Notes: generated from the letters alone by a model not told the origin. Numbered from the stretch's first letter, positions 35,068-49,130 are shown. The stretch: DNA of 64,000 nucleotides from Rhineura floridana (GCF_030035675.1 NC_084482.1:225661943-225725942), one strand, 5' to 3'. Made by a program: numbers and translations.

Positions 35068-35809
35068 CTGGAAGGAGGAGAAGAGATAATTTCTCCAACT
35101 TGCACCACGGAGTAACAGAGTAATTGCATGTGAGCTTTTGTTGATTTATCACCCCTGTAGTCGCTGTTAGATCTTGCAGTGAAATCCGCTAACTTGGATG
35201 GCTTTATAAGAGGATTAGATAAATTGAGGATAACACTATCGGTGGCTGCTAGCCACGATGCTTCCACTGTCGGAGGCAGTATGCTGGGGATCGTGACATA
35301 GCAGGCCAGTGGCAAGTGCATATTAGCCTGGGCAATGGAACATGCTGAGATTATTCCCTTACTGACCCCCTCTTGTTTCATGACATGAGTAAAACCAGAA
35401 ACTGTTTCACACCAACTGACGTGCTCCACACCCCTTTTCTTCCACTTTAAGGCGTGAATGCATTAAGATCAATCTGCAGCTAAATGTCTTCGCTGTTTCC
35501 CGTAACAAACGGAAACTTCACTCGCACAGGAGTGTCTTTTAAGACATGTGGGCACGTGCGTGTTCTGCCAGGCACATGAAACAGAATCACAAGTGGGGGG
35601 AGTTGCTCTTGCGCTCAGGTCCTGCTTGTGGGCTTCCAACTGGGGCATCTGATTGGCCACCGTGAGCACAGGATGCTGGACTAGACCGGCCACTGGCCTG
35701 ATCCAGCTTTTCTTAGGCAGTGTCAAAAGTAAAGAGAAAAAGGGATATACTTTCACAGCTCCTCCCCACTCCCCACAGAGAGAGGCACTCCCAATGATCG
35801 TTCTTTTAC
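35068..35809 (-). other. Intron between linker and KRAB exons of ZNF C
   Basis: 35068-35301 matches A (15350-15587). From 35302 the sequence is private to C and includes a sense CR1-like 3' fragment near 35590-35715 (GGTCCTGCTTGTGGGCTTCC). Confidence 0.55.
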
Positions 35810-35969
35810 CTGAGGGGGCTGCCCGGCAGCTCTTTGCACCCCACCCCAGAGAAGGGGCAGTCCAGACAGTCCCTCTAAGGCCATTGCCCTGCCCGCTGGG
35901 GAGTCGGATCTGGGGATCTCGCAGCCGCAGCCACGATGCACCTTCAAGTCAGGAGCGGCTTTCAAGTGT
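35810..35969 (-). CDS. N-terminal linker exon preceding KRAB in ZNF C
   Basis: A 160-bp exon on the minus strand between a strong acceptor (TCTCTCCCCTGCAG) and the donor CCCTCAG|GTAAAA. The frame is open throughout. It starts with one base of a split codon, reads HLKAAPDLKVHRGCGCEIPR, and continues to MALEGLSGLPLLWGGVQ RAAGQPPQ, ending in phase 0 so that the KRAB exon follows as GPVTFEEV. This resembles the exon between SCAN and KRAB in reptile SCAN-KRAB zinc-finger genes. No SCAN exon was found upstream in the window, so translation may start at the Met in this exon (residue 29 of the frame). Unit A lacks it. Confidence 0.7.
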
Positions 35970-36989
35970 CTGCAGGGGAGAGACAGGAGGGGAAGAATTT
36001 CATCCTGCACACAGATTTGGATCTCAGGTGTTTAAATATTACAACCTGCCTCAGTGTCTCCTTCCCGTGTTACTTTCCTCCAGCCTCAGTGTCCTTCAGG
36101 ATGTTTGACCTGCAAAAAGTCTTCACCGTCAGGTCCTAGATAGCTTTTAGAGCCCTCCTCGGGCTCTTCCAGATTGCCCTCCATGCCTGGAAAGGCCCCA
36201 CCTCCTTCACCACCCCCAGTATGAATTTTTCCTGGGCCTTCACACCTAGACCTCTTAGCCTAAGCCCAGTGCTCTGACCCACTCCTTGAGTTCTCTGTAT
36301 GGGGGGGGGTGCTGAAGAAACTTCTGATTTTTAAATGGCTGCAGCGTACCTCCTAAAGAAAGGTCAGACTCACAGCCACTGCTTTACATGCTCTTACCTC
36401 CGGCCCTGCCCATCGCTGTAAAGTGGCTCCCAGAGCGGATCAGCTCGTGAGGAAACGTGGCCCTCAGGCTGGACAGTGCCCTCCCCTGCTCCAACCAATA
36501 CATTATTGACAGGCTCTCATCCTGCCCCACCTCACAGGGTTGTTGTGAGCATTGGTCAGCTATTGTACTTTGGACTGTCGATAGCACTTAGGAGGCCCTC
36601 CTGTCAATATGGATGTTCCTAAGGCAAATGGTGAGGCTGGACAGAGACACTGGTTTTTTTATAAATTTTATTACTTTTTTATTTATCTTTTACTTTCAAT
36701 TGTTATTACCTGAAGGTCACTTTGAATGCACATATTTGTGTAGAAAAGAGACTAATAAATTTAATAAACAAATAAAAGAAAAGAAAAATAAATAAATATT
36801 ATTTATCAGCTGCTTGTTACCAGAAGGTCTCCAAGACCCTCTGCACCCCTGAGCTGGGCCAGACCTGAACAAGGAGGCGAGATCCACCAGGCGGCTTTGC
36901 CCTCCCCCTCCAACAGACTCCTGCCTGCAGGCTGTTTATTGAGAAGGCCAAATATTCACCCCCCCCAAAAAGCACCCCTCATTTCCCTT
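35970..36989 (-). other. Upstream intron of ZNF C
   Basis: 35970-36418 is private to C. A donor-like GGAG|GTAAGAG at about 36396 follows ATGGGCAGGGCC, a possible tiny start exon, but its phase does not fit the linker exon. 36419-36989 matches A 15588-16180, with AT-rich tail sequence near 36650-36800. Confidence 0.5.
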
Positions 36990-37490
36990 GCCTAAGAGGA
37001 AACCCAAAATCTAAATGGGTCTCTCCCTCCCGCTTTGGCGCGCAAAAGCAGCACAGCATTCTCCAATGTGCCCCCCAACAGAGCCCTTTCCTCTGCATCA
37101 AGACCCCCCTTTCCTCCCCCCATCTGAGCTGCACATCGTCCCTGGAGAGAGGGGGCTGGTCTGCAAGGAGGGGAAGCAGCTGCCCCCTTTTGCAGCTGGA
37201 CCGCATGGATCACCCCCCCTTTCCGTGGATTCCCAGAGGAGGAGGGGAGCTCTCTCCTCCTTCTCCCTCCACCCGGCCCCCCAAAAGCAAATCTTGCCCC
37301 TCCCCAATATGTCGCACCTCTTTTCCCTCCACGCGCTCCAGCCTCCTCCTCCTCTCCTGGCTCTTTCAGTCTTTCTCCTTCCGGATTAGGAAGGGCGACC
37401 CCTCCCCTCCCCCTTGGGGCTAACCCTTCCCGCCTCGGCAGGAACCAGAGCTCAAGGTCCTTGACCCACATGAGGCCTGGGGGGGGGCAA
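36990..37490 (-). promoter_or_regulatory. GC-rich promoter-side region of ZNF unit C
   Basis: Almost base-for-base copy of 16180-16675. Homology stops abruptly at 37490 where an LTR fossil begins, so the outer half of the promoter region seen in Z and A is missing here. No first exon defined. Confidence 0.5.
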
Positions 37491-38045
37491 CAAGCAGCAG
37501 ATCCCATTCCGCTGGGACCAGTGAGGGCCCCCTCTAAATTCCCGGGCCACTCACTGCTAGAGCCGGGCCTGGTAGCCCTTAGTTTCAAACAAAACAGTTT
37601 TATTCACCCATGCATAAATCCACAAAGAGTAAGGACGTTTGGGGGGGAAGAAGGGAGCGGATCGCTTCCAGATCCCATCAGACGCTCCCAACTGGAGAGT
37701 TTCGCCCGGCAACAGGCTGATCTTCACCAGGGCGCTCTTTTATTGGCTCAGATTGCAAGGCTTACTCTGCTGCGCGGAAGCCGCCACCCCCTCCACTTGG
37801 GGGCAGGCAGGCTAGAAGAAGCATGCAGCCGAAATCCCTACTTCTGGTGGCTCCAGAGACACCTGCTTGCTCACCTGGATCACAGGGATGTCGTCGGGGT
37901 TGCCTGGAGTCATAAACTGGTTGCTTTTTTGGGAGCAGGGTCCCAGCCAAGCCCCTATGTATGAGCCAATCAGCATGAAAAAGGATCTCGGGAGCCACTG
38001 AGAAATGCCCTTGTGCTTCCTGACTGCAGCCAATCAGGCTGCAGC
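37491..38045 (-). mobile_element. Retroviral LTR fossil, gammaretrovirus-like
   Basis: The minus strand shows repeated CCAAT-type boxes (GATTGGCTGC twice and GATTGGCTC), then AATAAAAGAGCGCCC, which resembles the TATA/cap region of gammaretroviral LTRs, and further on GGGTGAATAAAACTG as poly-A signal. Probably a solo LTR. Boundaries are approximate, set by loss of homology to unit A on one side and by CR1 sequence on the other. Confidence 0.6.
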
Positions 38046-38560
38046 CAATCACTAAAAGCAACAAAAAAGCTTTCTTCAGGTATGTCCATAGTAAAAGACA
38101 GAGAAAAGAAATGGTGGCACAACTACTCAATGAGGATGGCAAAATGATAACAGATGACAAAGAAAAGACAGAAGTGCTCAATTCCTGCTTCGGCTCAGTC
38201 TTCTCCCCAAAAAGGGTCTATGATCCTCCTAGGAAACTTGAAGTGGAAGGGGCAGGATTGCAGCTTGAGATTGATAGAAAAATGGTCAAGAAATACCTAA
38301 TCACTTTCAACGAGTTCAAACCTCCAGGGCCCGACGAACTGCATCCTAGAGTATTGAAGGAACTGGCTGAAGAACTCTCAGAACCTCTGTCTATTATCTT
38401 TGCGAAATCATGGAGGATGGGTGAAGTGCCAGATGACTGGAGAAGGGCTAATGTTGTCCCCATCTTCAAAAAGGGCAAGAAGGAGGAACTACAGACCAGT
38501 CAGCCTAACATCAATCCCTGGAAAAACTCTGGAGCAGATGATGAAGCAGTCAATCTGTAA
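38046..38560 (+). mobile_element. CR1 LINE, start of RT
   Basis: Open frame with KKAFFRYVHSKRQRKE, TEVLNSCFGSVFSP, PGPDELHPRVLKELAEELSE and VPDDWRRANVVPIFKKGKK, then a frameshift before YRPVSLTSIPGKTLEQMM. Clear CR1 ORF2 sequence, truncated on both sides, relatively young. Confidence 0.88.
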
Positions 38561-38565
38561 GCACC

Positions 38566-38900
38566 TTATTTATTTATTTATTTTATTTGTACCCTCCCTT
38601 CCTTCCAGCAGAGCTGAGGGCGGCAAACAGAAACATTAAAAACACTTTAACAACGTTAAAAACATTTTTTAAAAAATGTTAAAAACATCTTTTTTAAAAC
38701 GGTTAAAAACATTATTAAAAGACATATTAAAAGCAATTCTAACACAGGCACAGACTGGGATAGGTCTCAACTTAAGAGGCTTGTTGAAAGAGGAAAGTCT
38801 TCAAAAGGCGCTGAAAAGATAGCAGAGATGGCGCCATGTTCCGATACCCGCTCCGGGCTATAATACGCTTTTTATGTAAAAAAGCCCTGAACGGCAACTT
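38566..38900 (-). mobile_element. L2-like LINE 3' UTR and tail
   Basis: (TTTA)n, GTACCCTCCCTTCCTTCCAG, GGGCGGCAAACAGAAACATT, then AAGTCTTCAAAAGGCGCTGA. The same 3' end is at 49316-49590. Confidence 0.7.
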
Positions 38901-40130
38901 CCCAATGAGCCAGACCTACCAAATTCACCAACCACACATGTTGCTGCCTCTCCTTGTGTTGGGAAATGGGAGATGACACAGGATGACCCAGGAACCTCTG
39001 GGGTGATCAGCAATACCCTTTCTTGCTGTATGTAGGTCCACTAAGCAACACTATTGATGCTGCTACCAGGTTGCGAATGGCTGGTGAATTGGGGAGGGAG
39101 AGAGAAAGAGAGATTGGAGGGGCAAGTCGGCTGGCTTTTACTTGTGGCTTTTCTGCTGTCGGTAATGAGAGAAGACACTCCTTGCTGCCACTGAGCCACC
39201 TCCACAGAAGGAATATAGGATACCTGGGCTGCTGCCTTATTGGTCTGAAAAAAGAAGGGATCATCCTCTCTCTGCAGAGATCAGCAGATCTTATAGTACC
39301 CCTAGTGGGAAGAAGAGTAAACTGCAGCTATTCTCTAGCACCAAAAGCTATCTGTAGTTGCATTCAAGAAAAACAACAATGTACTATATTGTTTTCACAC
39401 ACATACCTCATTAATCATTACTAGAGCTGCCAACTAAGTAATAATATTTATTGGAGCAATTTGTTTTGCAGTTAAATTTGCATACTATCAACATTTCATT
39501 CAGGATGTTTTGTGTAGATGACTGTATAATTTATAAATAAACACTACCACTCATTGTTGGAATGAAAGGTCATCTTTAATATATATTACAGTAACATAAG
39601 AGAATCAAAGTATTCACAAAAATACAGAAGTGTGCCCTTAACTTTCAGCAGTACCAATTTAAATTTGACATCAGCAAATGAAATTTGTCTCTGTTGTTAA
39701 ATTAACTGAAGTTATATTTGACTATATACCACTGAAAACAATTGGAGCGCATAGCACAAATCTTTGCTTGTGTGTATGCAAGTGGGTTAGCAGTCTACTG
39801 GCGAGTTTGATTGTTTGGGATGCTTTTGAACTGGCTATTGACTTGGCTGGTTCAGATGTTGTTCTGGGCTCTGTTCAGAAAGATGTATTATTGCATGGAA
39901 TGTGGCTTATGTGAAAGTTTTGTGTCTTATTGCATGCATCCCATGGAGTCATGTGGGACTGGTGAATTTCGGAGGTCTGGTTCACTGGGAAGTCACCATT
40001 CCAGGCTGTTTCATTCCATTCCGGAGGGCATTTTGGTTGTTAAAGGGTTAATAAAATCCTATCGGAATGGTTTTTGTTCCTAAATGTTGTTCTCAAGTGT
40101 GTCTAACACATCCCAGTGTTTTTGGCATCA
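38901..40130. other. Unassigned sequence upstream of unit D
   Basis: No recognised gene; short frames without motifs. It is AT-rich from 39400 to 39700. No copy of it was seen upstream of unit E. Confidence 0.4.
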
Positions 40131-40136
40131 AATTCT

Positions 40137-40145
40137 TATATAAAG
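40137..40145 (+). promoter_or_regulatory. TATA-like box upstream of unit D
   Basis: TATATAAAG in the context TTCTTATATAAAGAGCCC, about 90 bp before a GC-box cluster and a CpG-rich stretch. Use is not proven. Confidence 0.4.
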
Positions 40146-40199
40146 AGCCCTTCCAGAGTGTTCCGTTCCAGCTTTTACACCTTCCCCATTTTAAAGAGA

Positions 40200-41344
40200 G
40201 CGAGGGAGGGGAGGTGAGGGGAGGAGTATTTCTCGAGGGGCGGGAGATATTCCGAGGGGCGGGAGATATTCCGAGGGGCGGAGTTCTGGCAGTTGAGAGC
40301 CTCCAGGAAGGGGAAACCCGCGTGGTCAGATCCTCGGGCAAAGGGGAAGCTGGTGCCTGGAGCGGACAAAGCGGTAAGGGGGGTTAATTTGCCTCTTTCT
40401 TGGGGGAGGAAGAGCCCCCTCCCAAACGCCCCTCTGGGAATGCATGCACTCCGGCCGAGAGAGGGAGAAAAACTCGGTGCGGGGGCCGAACAGCTAGTTT
40501 TGCATTGCACAATCCTGTTTAAATCTCCCTCTCCCGTGGAGAGCAACTCCCTCCGGCCTCGTGATGGGGAGGAGGAAAAAGAGCTCCCCCAAGAAGGAAG
40601 AGATCCCCCTCACCAAGAATCACCCCGCTGCTCTCCAACTGATCCCCCCCGCTCAACTTGCAGGCTCCTCCCGCCCTCTCCTCTCTGAGTTCTGTCTAGT
40701 CGGGGTGGGGGTTGGGGGGAGACAAAGCAGCCTCCTTTGGGGGGGGGTAAATGGCTGCAGGCAGAGGCTGGAGGGAATGAACCGCGAAAGCCCCCTTCTT
40801 CCCCGGAGGGGCTTCTCCGCTGACCTCCGGGCCATTCATTCATTTCCATGGTTTCTTTCTGCCAATCCACCATGCAGTCCCCGGGGTGGGTTGCCGCCAT
40901 CCCAGGCGGGCAGCGAGGCCTTCTCCTGTGCGCGGAGGAACAAGGCAGCGCTGGGCGCGGAGAGGCGCCTCCAGGCCGGGCTACTTCTGGCCCGGGAGCC
41001 GCGACGTGCGTGTGGGGCGAGGGGCGCCCTCCTCCCGGCTGACGGCCAGGCCGGGCTCCAGCGCAGCGGAGAGAGGCGGGACTGGCCCCCTCGGGAAGCA
41101 GGCTCAGCCCCGGCTCCTATAGGGAGGGGTCTTGGGGACACCCTTTTGACCCGAGGCTCACTGGAAGGGTCCCTTCAGCTTTGCCTCTGAGGCTGCGGGG
41201 TGCCACAGCTGCCCCCCCGGAAGGCGCGGCGCCACCTTGCTGGCTTCACAGACTGCTCGCTCCAGCCCTGTATTAAGGCCCAAATCAAGAATCTGGAGCG
41301 CTGTTGAATACGGAGAAGGCAGCTGTTCTCTGGCCCCTTTTCAG
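40200..41344 (+). promoter_or_regulatory. CpG-rich promoter region of ZNF unit D
   Basis: GC-rich with many CpGs. The part 40785-41344 is duplicated at 56376-56889 in front of unit E. It lies directly upstream of a splice-flanked exon and the KRAB exon on the plus strand. A 209-residue frame (40561-41190) has no domain and is not kept in E, so it is not taken as coding. Confidence 0.55.
40234..40281 (+). repeat. 19-bp GC-box tandem repeats
   Basis: CGAGGGGCGGGAGATATTC occurs twice in direct succession, then CGAGGGGCGG, so three GGGGCGG (Sp1-type) boxes are spaced 19 bp apart. Confidence 0.8.
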
Positions 41345-41400
41345 GCATCCGATCTGAGTCCCCGTCAGCCCAGGAGAAGGAGAACTGTAGTGGGCTGTAG
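41345..41400 (+). other. Small 5' exon of ZNF unit D
   Basis: 56 bp between the acceptor GGCCCCTTTTCAG and the donor TAG|GTAAGG, both kept in unit E (56890-56946). In the frame that could lead to KRAB it ends with TAG, so it is probably untranslated. Confidence 0.45.
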
Positions 41401-41538
41401 GTAAGGAGGCAACAATTGGTGACATTTAGGGGGTCCTTGTAGCAGAGTTTTTCTACTGCTCCTGCTGAGATTTTTAAGATTTTTTGCTAAGTCCCCCATG
41501 CACTTGCGTCTTCCTCACCAAGCCTCCCCTCTTCCCCC

Positions 41539-41665
41539 CACTTGGTGTCCTTTGAGGAGGTGACCAACTGTCTGTCCAAGGAGGAGTGGGCTCTGCTAGA
41601 TCCAGGCCAAAGGGCTCTGCAGAAAGACGCCTTGCTGGGGATCTGTGGAAATGTGGCATCTCTGG
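41539..41665 (+). CDS. ZNF D KRAB-A box exon
   Basis: Plus-strand KRAB-A box: [32 protein letters not shown] then GNVASL plus one base, followed by the donor GTACAG. The EEW motif is intact and the 127-bp length is normal. However, no AG stands at the expected acceptor (CCCCCCA|CTTGG); the E copy still has CTCCAG there. The nearest AG is about 18 bp upstream (near 41520) and would lengthen the exon. It may therefore be skipped or mis-spliced. It should lead to the finger exon near 45.7-47.5 kb. Confidence 0.7.
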
Positions 41666-42692
41666 GTACAGATCCTGCTCTCTGCCGCTTCTGTGGTATG
41701 GCTGAAAGGCTTGCAGCCCTGTTCTTATTAGTTATGGGTAAGGCTGTGGCCAGAGGAAGGCTGTGGCCAGTAAGTCTGCCTGCCCATCCTGAGCCTTCCT
41801 GTGTCACCGTCTTCTGGCCTGGCAAGGGCTGAAGGTACAAGAGCAGTTTCTCTCTATGCTGGGTCTTCTCGTCCCGTTGCTGTGAGGGGAAGACTTCTGC
41901 CTTCTCCACTATACCAGTGAGCGGAAGACTTAATTTGATAGTACTGTGGTCACTGTTCCCAGTCGGTTTGACAACACTTTTGTCTCTCTCTCCCGGGACC
42001 ACTTAATCCTGAGTCTGTCGTGATCACTGTGTCCCACAATCCTTGAAACCCCCAAACCAGCTCTGCAACGTAGAACGCTGCTGAACACCACAGCTCTTTT
42101 TCAGGCACCCTGCAGTCACCAACTTCACCAGGGCTGGTAAATAATCAAAGCCAGCCCTATCAGGTAGGCCATGTTGCTACCAACCCTTCTGTCCACCCGT
42201 TTGGGCCAGGGGACTCTCAAACCTTACGTTGAACAGGCATGCTTAGGATTCCAAAGAGGCAAGTGTTAAAGGCCAAACTCTTTGCTTCTTGGAGCCCCAA
42301 GCAAAACAGCTAAATGGTAGCACATATCCCAAAGGCCAAGGTACTGGTTTTGCTAACCAAGGCTTACAATATGAGGTGGCTTTATTAAAAATATAAATGC
42401 ATATAAAAGAGCAACATGAAAATCCTGAACCCAGAACACCCACAAGGCAGAGGCAGAAATCTCCAATAAAGATCCAAGGGCGGTTGCGAATTGAAGCACA
42501 TGATGAAATACTGACTATTCCTAACACTAAGACACTTCGACAAAGCTTAGGATGGTTCTGACTCTTGTAAGAAAAGGCCTGGCAGCAACAGCGGAGGGGT
42601 CTAATAGCCAATCAGGAGACCTCTGGAAGGTGGACTATTCCAGGGACTCTTCCTGCCTTCTCATAGGTGCGCTCGCACAGCTGGGGACTCTT
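41666..42692 (+). other. ZNF D intron
   Basis: Closely matches 57225-58243 of unit E (for example CTTTTTCAGGCACCCTGCAG, AGGCCATGTTGCTACCA). No coding feature seen. Confidence 0.6.
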
Positions 42693-43026
42693 AGGTCACA
42701 TTCGCACCAGATATTTATTCTGCTATTATTCCACTTTAAATACTCATGGCTTCCCCCAAAGAATCCTGGGAAATGTAGTTTGTGAAGAGGGCTAAGAGTT
42801 GTCAGGAGGCTCCTCTTTTCCTCAGAGAGCTACAATTCCCCGAGTGGTTTAACAATCAATCCCTCTTCCAAGGGGACTCTCAGAATTGTAGCTCTGTGAG
42901 GGGATTAGGCGTCTCCTGACAACTCTCTCTACCCTTCTCAAACTACATTTCCCAGGATTCTTTGGAGGAAGTCATGACGGTTTGAAGTGGAATAATAGTG
43001 GAATAAGTGTACAGTGTGAATGCAGC
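42693..43026. mobile_element. Palindromic hAT-type MITE (unit D copy)
   Basis: 334 bp with inverted ends (AGGTCACATTCGCACC / reverse of CAGTGTGAATGCAGCCT) and long inner inverted repeats: CAAAGAATCCTGGGAAATGT faces ACATTTCCCAGGATTCTTTG, and AGAGCTACAATTCCC faces GAATTGTAGCTCT. This is a common foldback MITE type of lizards. The same insertion is in unit E at 58244-58577. Confidence 0.85.
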
Positions 43027-43089
43027 CTGTGTATATGTGGATGTCTTAATCCTGAGCTCATGGCTCATCTAGTGAGGAAAAACTGCTTC

Positions 43090-43380
43090 TCAGCAGAAGG
43101 ATATTACCCATAAGGCTGCATTCCAGGAGCAAGATGTTACCCAGAATTCTTCATGGCACAGCCATGTTTTCAGGCTGAAGGAACAGGTTTTCTTGACAAA
43201 GTCCACAGTGGCCACCCCTCTGGTCAGTTGAATGGCCACCTGTTCTAGGGCACAGTTATTTAGGATGTGTAGAAATTTCTCCTCTTGATTGTGACAGGAA
43301 CGCACATGTTGCCAATCTGTGTAAGGGCAGTTGAAGTCACCCATTGCTACATTTTCTCTTTTGGGTACTCCCTTCATTTA
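43090..43380 (-). mobile_element. CR1-like endonuclease relic
   Basis: The minus-strand frame VAMGDFNCPYTDWQ then LEQVAIQLTRGVATVDFV matches CR1 EN (MGDFN...). It is duplicated at 58639-58926. Confidence 0.75.
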
Positions 43381-43639
43381 ATTTTCTTCTCAAGTTCACA
43401 CTGACACATCCCCAGTGCTAAATTACAAGGCATTACAGATCTAAAGCATTGATGCAGAGTGGAGGTACCTTTCTGAATTCATCATTACCTGAATCACAAG
43501 GCTATCTGGGCATAAGCAATGTGTGAGCCTCACGGATGAGAAGACTGACTAAGTGCTCAAAGTAAAGAATGTTTACATTACTTTTTCCTTTGACAAGCAA
43601 AAGAATATAAGTTTGATACATTCCTAAGCTTAATTAATT

Positions 43640-44830
43640 AGAATGCACCAGGGGAGCAGAGACATGGCCTCCTCTCTGAGATATTGCACTGCCCTACAAA
43701 TTTGTAAATATGCAAATACCATTTGGGTTGGTCTTTCACAATGCAGTCCACTTCCTGTGTAGCTTGGAAGAATTTGGTAACAGGTAGATACTATGTGCTG
43801 CACTTGATGCCCTTTTGGACACAGGAGAATGGCCAGGTTGTACCCCTAAATCACCAGTTTGGGCCAACTCAAATCACATATCCACACCTCCAGGAGACAA
43901 AGGTCATTTCCAGATGATTCAAGGCCTCAATACAGCTTCACAATTAACATACATTATAGAGTCACAAGAGTGGCTATATATTGTAGCCAGCATGAGTTTG
44001 TCACATTCTGCCATGTTGCATGGAAAATCTCCTCCATGCCATTCTGCTGCTTCCCATAGGCTCATTTCAAAAGAAAACCTTACTAAACATAGTCCTGAAC
44101 TCAGAAGCGCTTGCTTAACAACTGTCTTAAGTTTTCATGGCGATAGACAAAACAGTCAGAGAGAATCAAGAGTTCAAAGTGTAAAAATAGGGAAAAAATC
44201 CAGAGCCCTGTTAGACTTTTTTCTGTCAGAGTTCTCATTCCCCTTCCTACGGTTCCTTCCCACCAGCCCTTCTTCGCTCCCCCTTCTCCCCATGCTTAGT
44301 TTCACCTATCCTAAGCATGATTATACAGGAATAAATCCCACTGAACTCAATAAGCATGCAAATGATCAAACCTGTCCTCCTCCCCCTCCTGCCTGCTCCC
44401 ATCCCCCTCCTCCCCTCTGCCCTCCCTCCTCCCCCTTCTCCATGCTCACTTTCACCTATCCTAAGCGTGATTGCAGGGGAGTACAACCCATGGAACTCAA
44501 TAAGCATGCAAATGATCAATCCATTCTCAACGAACTTGTACAGGATCCCATTTCTTACCTCCTGGATTAAAAAGCAGAGAAATTCACTAATTGCCAAAAC
44601 CCTTGCTGTTTAAGAACATACCTATAGCCCACAGATATTTCTATCAAACTTTGAAAAGCAGGGAAATTGGGCAGCTATAGTGAATGCACCAGGGGAGCAG
44701 GAGACCTGACCTCCTCTCTGAGATATTGTACTGCCTTACAGATTTGTCAAAAAGCAAACACAATTTGGGTTGGTCTTTCACAGTCCAATCCACTTCCTGT
44801 GTAGCTTGGAAGAAGACACCCCTGTAGCTT
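43640..44830 (+). repeat. R1 repeat, two head-to-tail copies
   Basis: The start motif GCACCAGGGGAGCAG occurs at about 43645 and 44687, so one full unit of about 1.04 kb is followed by the beginning of the next. Inside the unit: CTTTTTTCTGTCAGAGTTCT, CTAAGCATGATTATACAGGA and CATGCAAATGATCAA (twice). No coding motif; class unknown. Confidence 0.65.
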
Positions 44831-45655
44831 CTGTGCCAACTCAGGCCTAACTCAAGTCAGGAATCCTCAACCAGAGTGTTTTATACAGAGGTCTAATACT
44901 TAAAACAGACCAAGAGAGCTCTGTAGCCATTATTATATGTTTCTATCATATTATTTATTATATTATTATATGTTTGCGTATGCCGATTTCAGCCTATTGT
45001 CCTAGATCTGTATGTATAATGTAAGCGATATGTAACATATGTGTATATACTGAAGCATGTTTCCACAAAACTGATATATTTTAAAACTCCAACACAGGGC
45101 AGACACAACCAGTCCCCTCTTGCTGAAAGCGAGGTCCTTAATTTGCCCGAGTAGCCCAGAGGCTGGTGACCAGATACGGGCAGAAGCTGGAAGCTGATTG
45201 GACAATTTATTTAAAATACATCAGCAATAGACCAGTGTGTGCATCTCAATTTAGGAAAGATGTGAGCATAAAGAAAGCAAAGAGAAATATCTTCTGGATA
45301 TTTGAATGTAGAGAAGCAGGTCATTGTGTTTGATCCCTGATCCAATCATTTCTCTGTGCCTTGAAATCCTTACAGGTTTTTCCTTTTTTTTTGTTATATG
45401 CCCAAACAGGTGAAAGGCAGGAAAAAAGCATTATATGGATCCCTTTGTGGTGTCTTTGTAAACAAGCAAGCACAAAGTGGGAAAAGAGACATCTGGGAAT
45501 AGAAGTGACTTAAAAGGCAGAAGGAAAATCAATGAAAGAGGAAATCCTGTACTTTGCAGGGCGCTGTTATTGATGAACTCTGGATCCCCTAGGAAGATCA
45601 CTAAGAGAAAAGAAAGGGAAAGTGTCCAGTGTGGGCAAAAATATTAAAAAGTAAG
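44831..45655 (+). other. Unit D sequence before the finger exon
   Basis: AT-rich with R1 remains up to about 44960, then unassigned. An acceptor for the finger exon could not be chosen with confidence. Confidence 0.4.
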
Positions 45656-47547
<1,892 letters not shown>

Positions 47548-47790
47548 AGTGTGGAAAGAGTTTCAGTCGTAGTCAAAGGCTAGCTTCCCATCATAGAACC
47601 CATACGAGGGAGAACCCACAGAGGGGCGAAGCCATAAAAATGTCTTGAATGTGGAAAGGTTCAGTGCGAGCTCTTACCTTAATTTGAACCACCAGTATCG
47701 TCTTACTGCACACCAAAGAACCCACACGGAAGAAAGCAACAATGCATGGAGTGTGTAACGAACTTCAGTCATAGTAAAAGCAAATGAAGT
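47548..47790 (+). pseudogene. Broken 3' fingers of ZNF D
   Basis: Two to three further finger remnants (GTGTGGAAAGAGTTTCAGTC, CCTTGAATGTGGAAAGG, GAGTGTGTAACGAACTTCAG) out of frame. The end (AGTAAAAGCAAATGAAG) matches the end of the unit E relic (60940-60950). Confidence 0.75.
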
Positions 47791-48385
<595 letters not shown>

Positions 48386-48589
48386 GCCGCCATTAGAGCA
48401 AGGCCTGGCGCACTCGTCCGCCCATGGAGCTGTTGTCACATACTGCTGTTACCAATAGAAGGCCTGACCTAACTGCCCCTGAGGAGTTAGGGTGTAGATC
48501 TGCTCTAGTGAAGCGCTTCACTGACTAAACAACCTTAAAACAGGCTTTGGCTTCTTCATGGAGTCTCCCACAAAACAGAAGCCATTGTA

Positions 48590-49130
48590 AATTCCACAAC
48601 AGATATATGGTGTGTGGAAAGCGTTTTAGTGAGAATCGTCACCTTACTTTATATGAAAGAATGCAGCCAGGGGAGAAACTGTAAATGAATGGAATATGGA
48701 ATGACCTTCAGTGTGGGCCTTGCTCTACATCTTTAAAGTAGAGGAGTGGTGGAATTTCGGTGGACCAATGTAGTATTTAGCAATGTTAAGTATGTAGTTA
48801 ATATTAATCGTACAGGCTATCAAAGATTAAAGCCCTATACGGCTTTGGGCCAAGATACCTAGAAGATCATCGCACCTCTTATATATCCAACTAATCACTG
48901 CAACTCCCTCCTTTACATATCAGATATCTGCTGTCTCGGTTTTCTTTTGGGCATCAACTGAAGACCTTCCTTCCCCCCCCCAACCAAACTTTTAAATGGA
49001 GATCTTTATCCCTGTTTGTATTTGTATTGGATTTTAAAATACTTTTAATCATTTTGAAGTATAAAATGGTTTTGTTGGTGTTTTGGGGAAGCAATTAATA
49101 AATGGAAATTAAAAAGTAATGCTAATCCTA
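48590..49130 (+). pseudogene. Inverted relic of a ZNF A/B-type 3' end
   Basis: Plus-strand finger VCGKRFSENRHLTLYERM then QPGEKL stop is the counterpart of the last ZNF A finger ([18 protein letters not shown]). The following sequence (TTTAAAGTAGAGGA, GATTAAAGCCCTATACGGCT) is the reverse complement of the A 3' flank 7900-8330. It lacks the SINE. Confidence 0.8.

Noticed and set aside
35653-36108. Plus-strand 151-codon frame over the linker exon
   Set aside because: Antisense to the minus-strand linker exon, which has matching splice sites and KRAB phase.
36384-36410. Tiny start exon ATGGGCAGGGCCGGAG before GTAAGAG in unit C
   Set aside because: Its one-base phase does not fit the one-base start of the linker exon, so it would break the frame.
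40561-41190. 209-codon plus frame in the unit D promoter
   Set aside because: Not conserved as a frame in unit E, low complexity, lies in a CpG-rich stretch.
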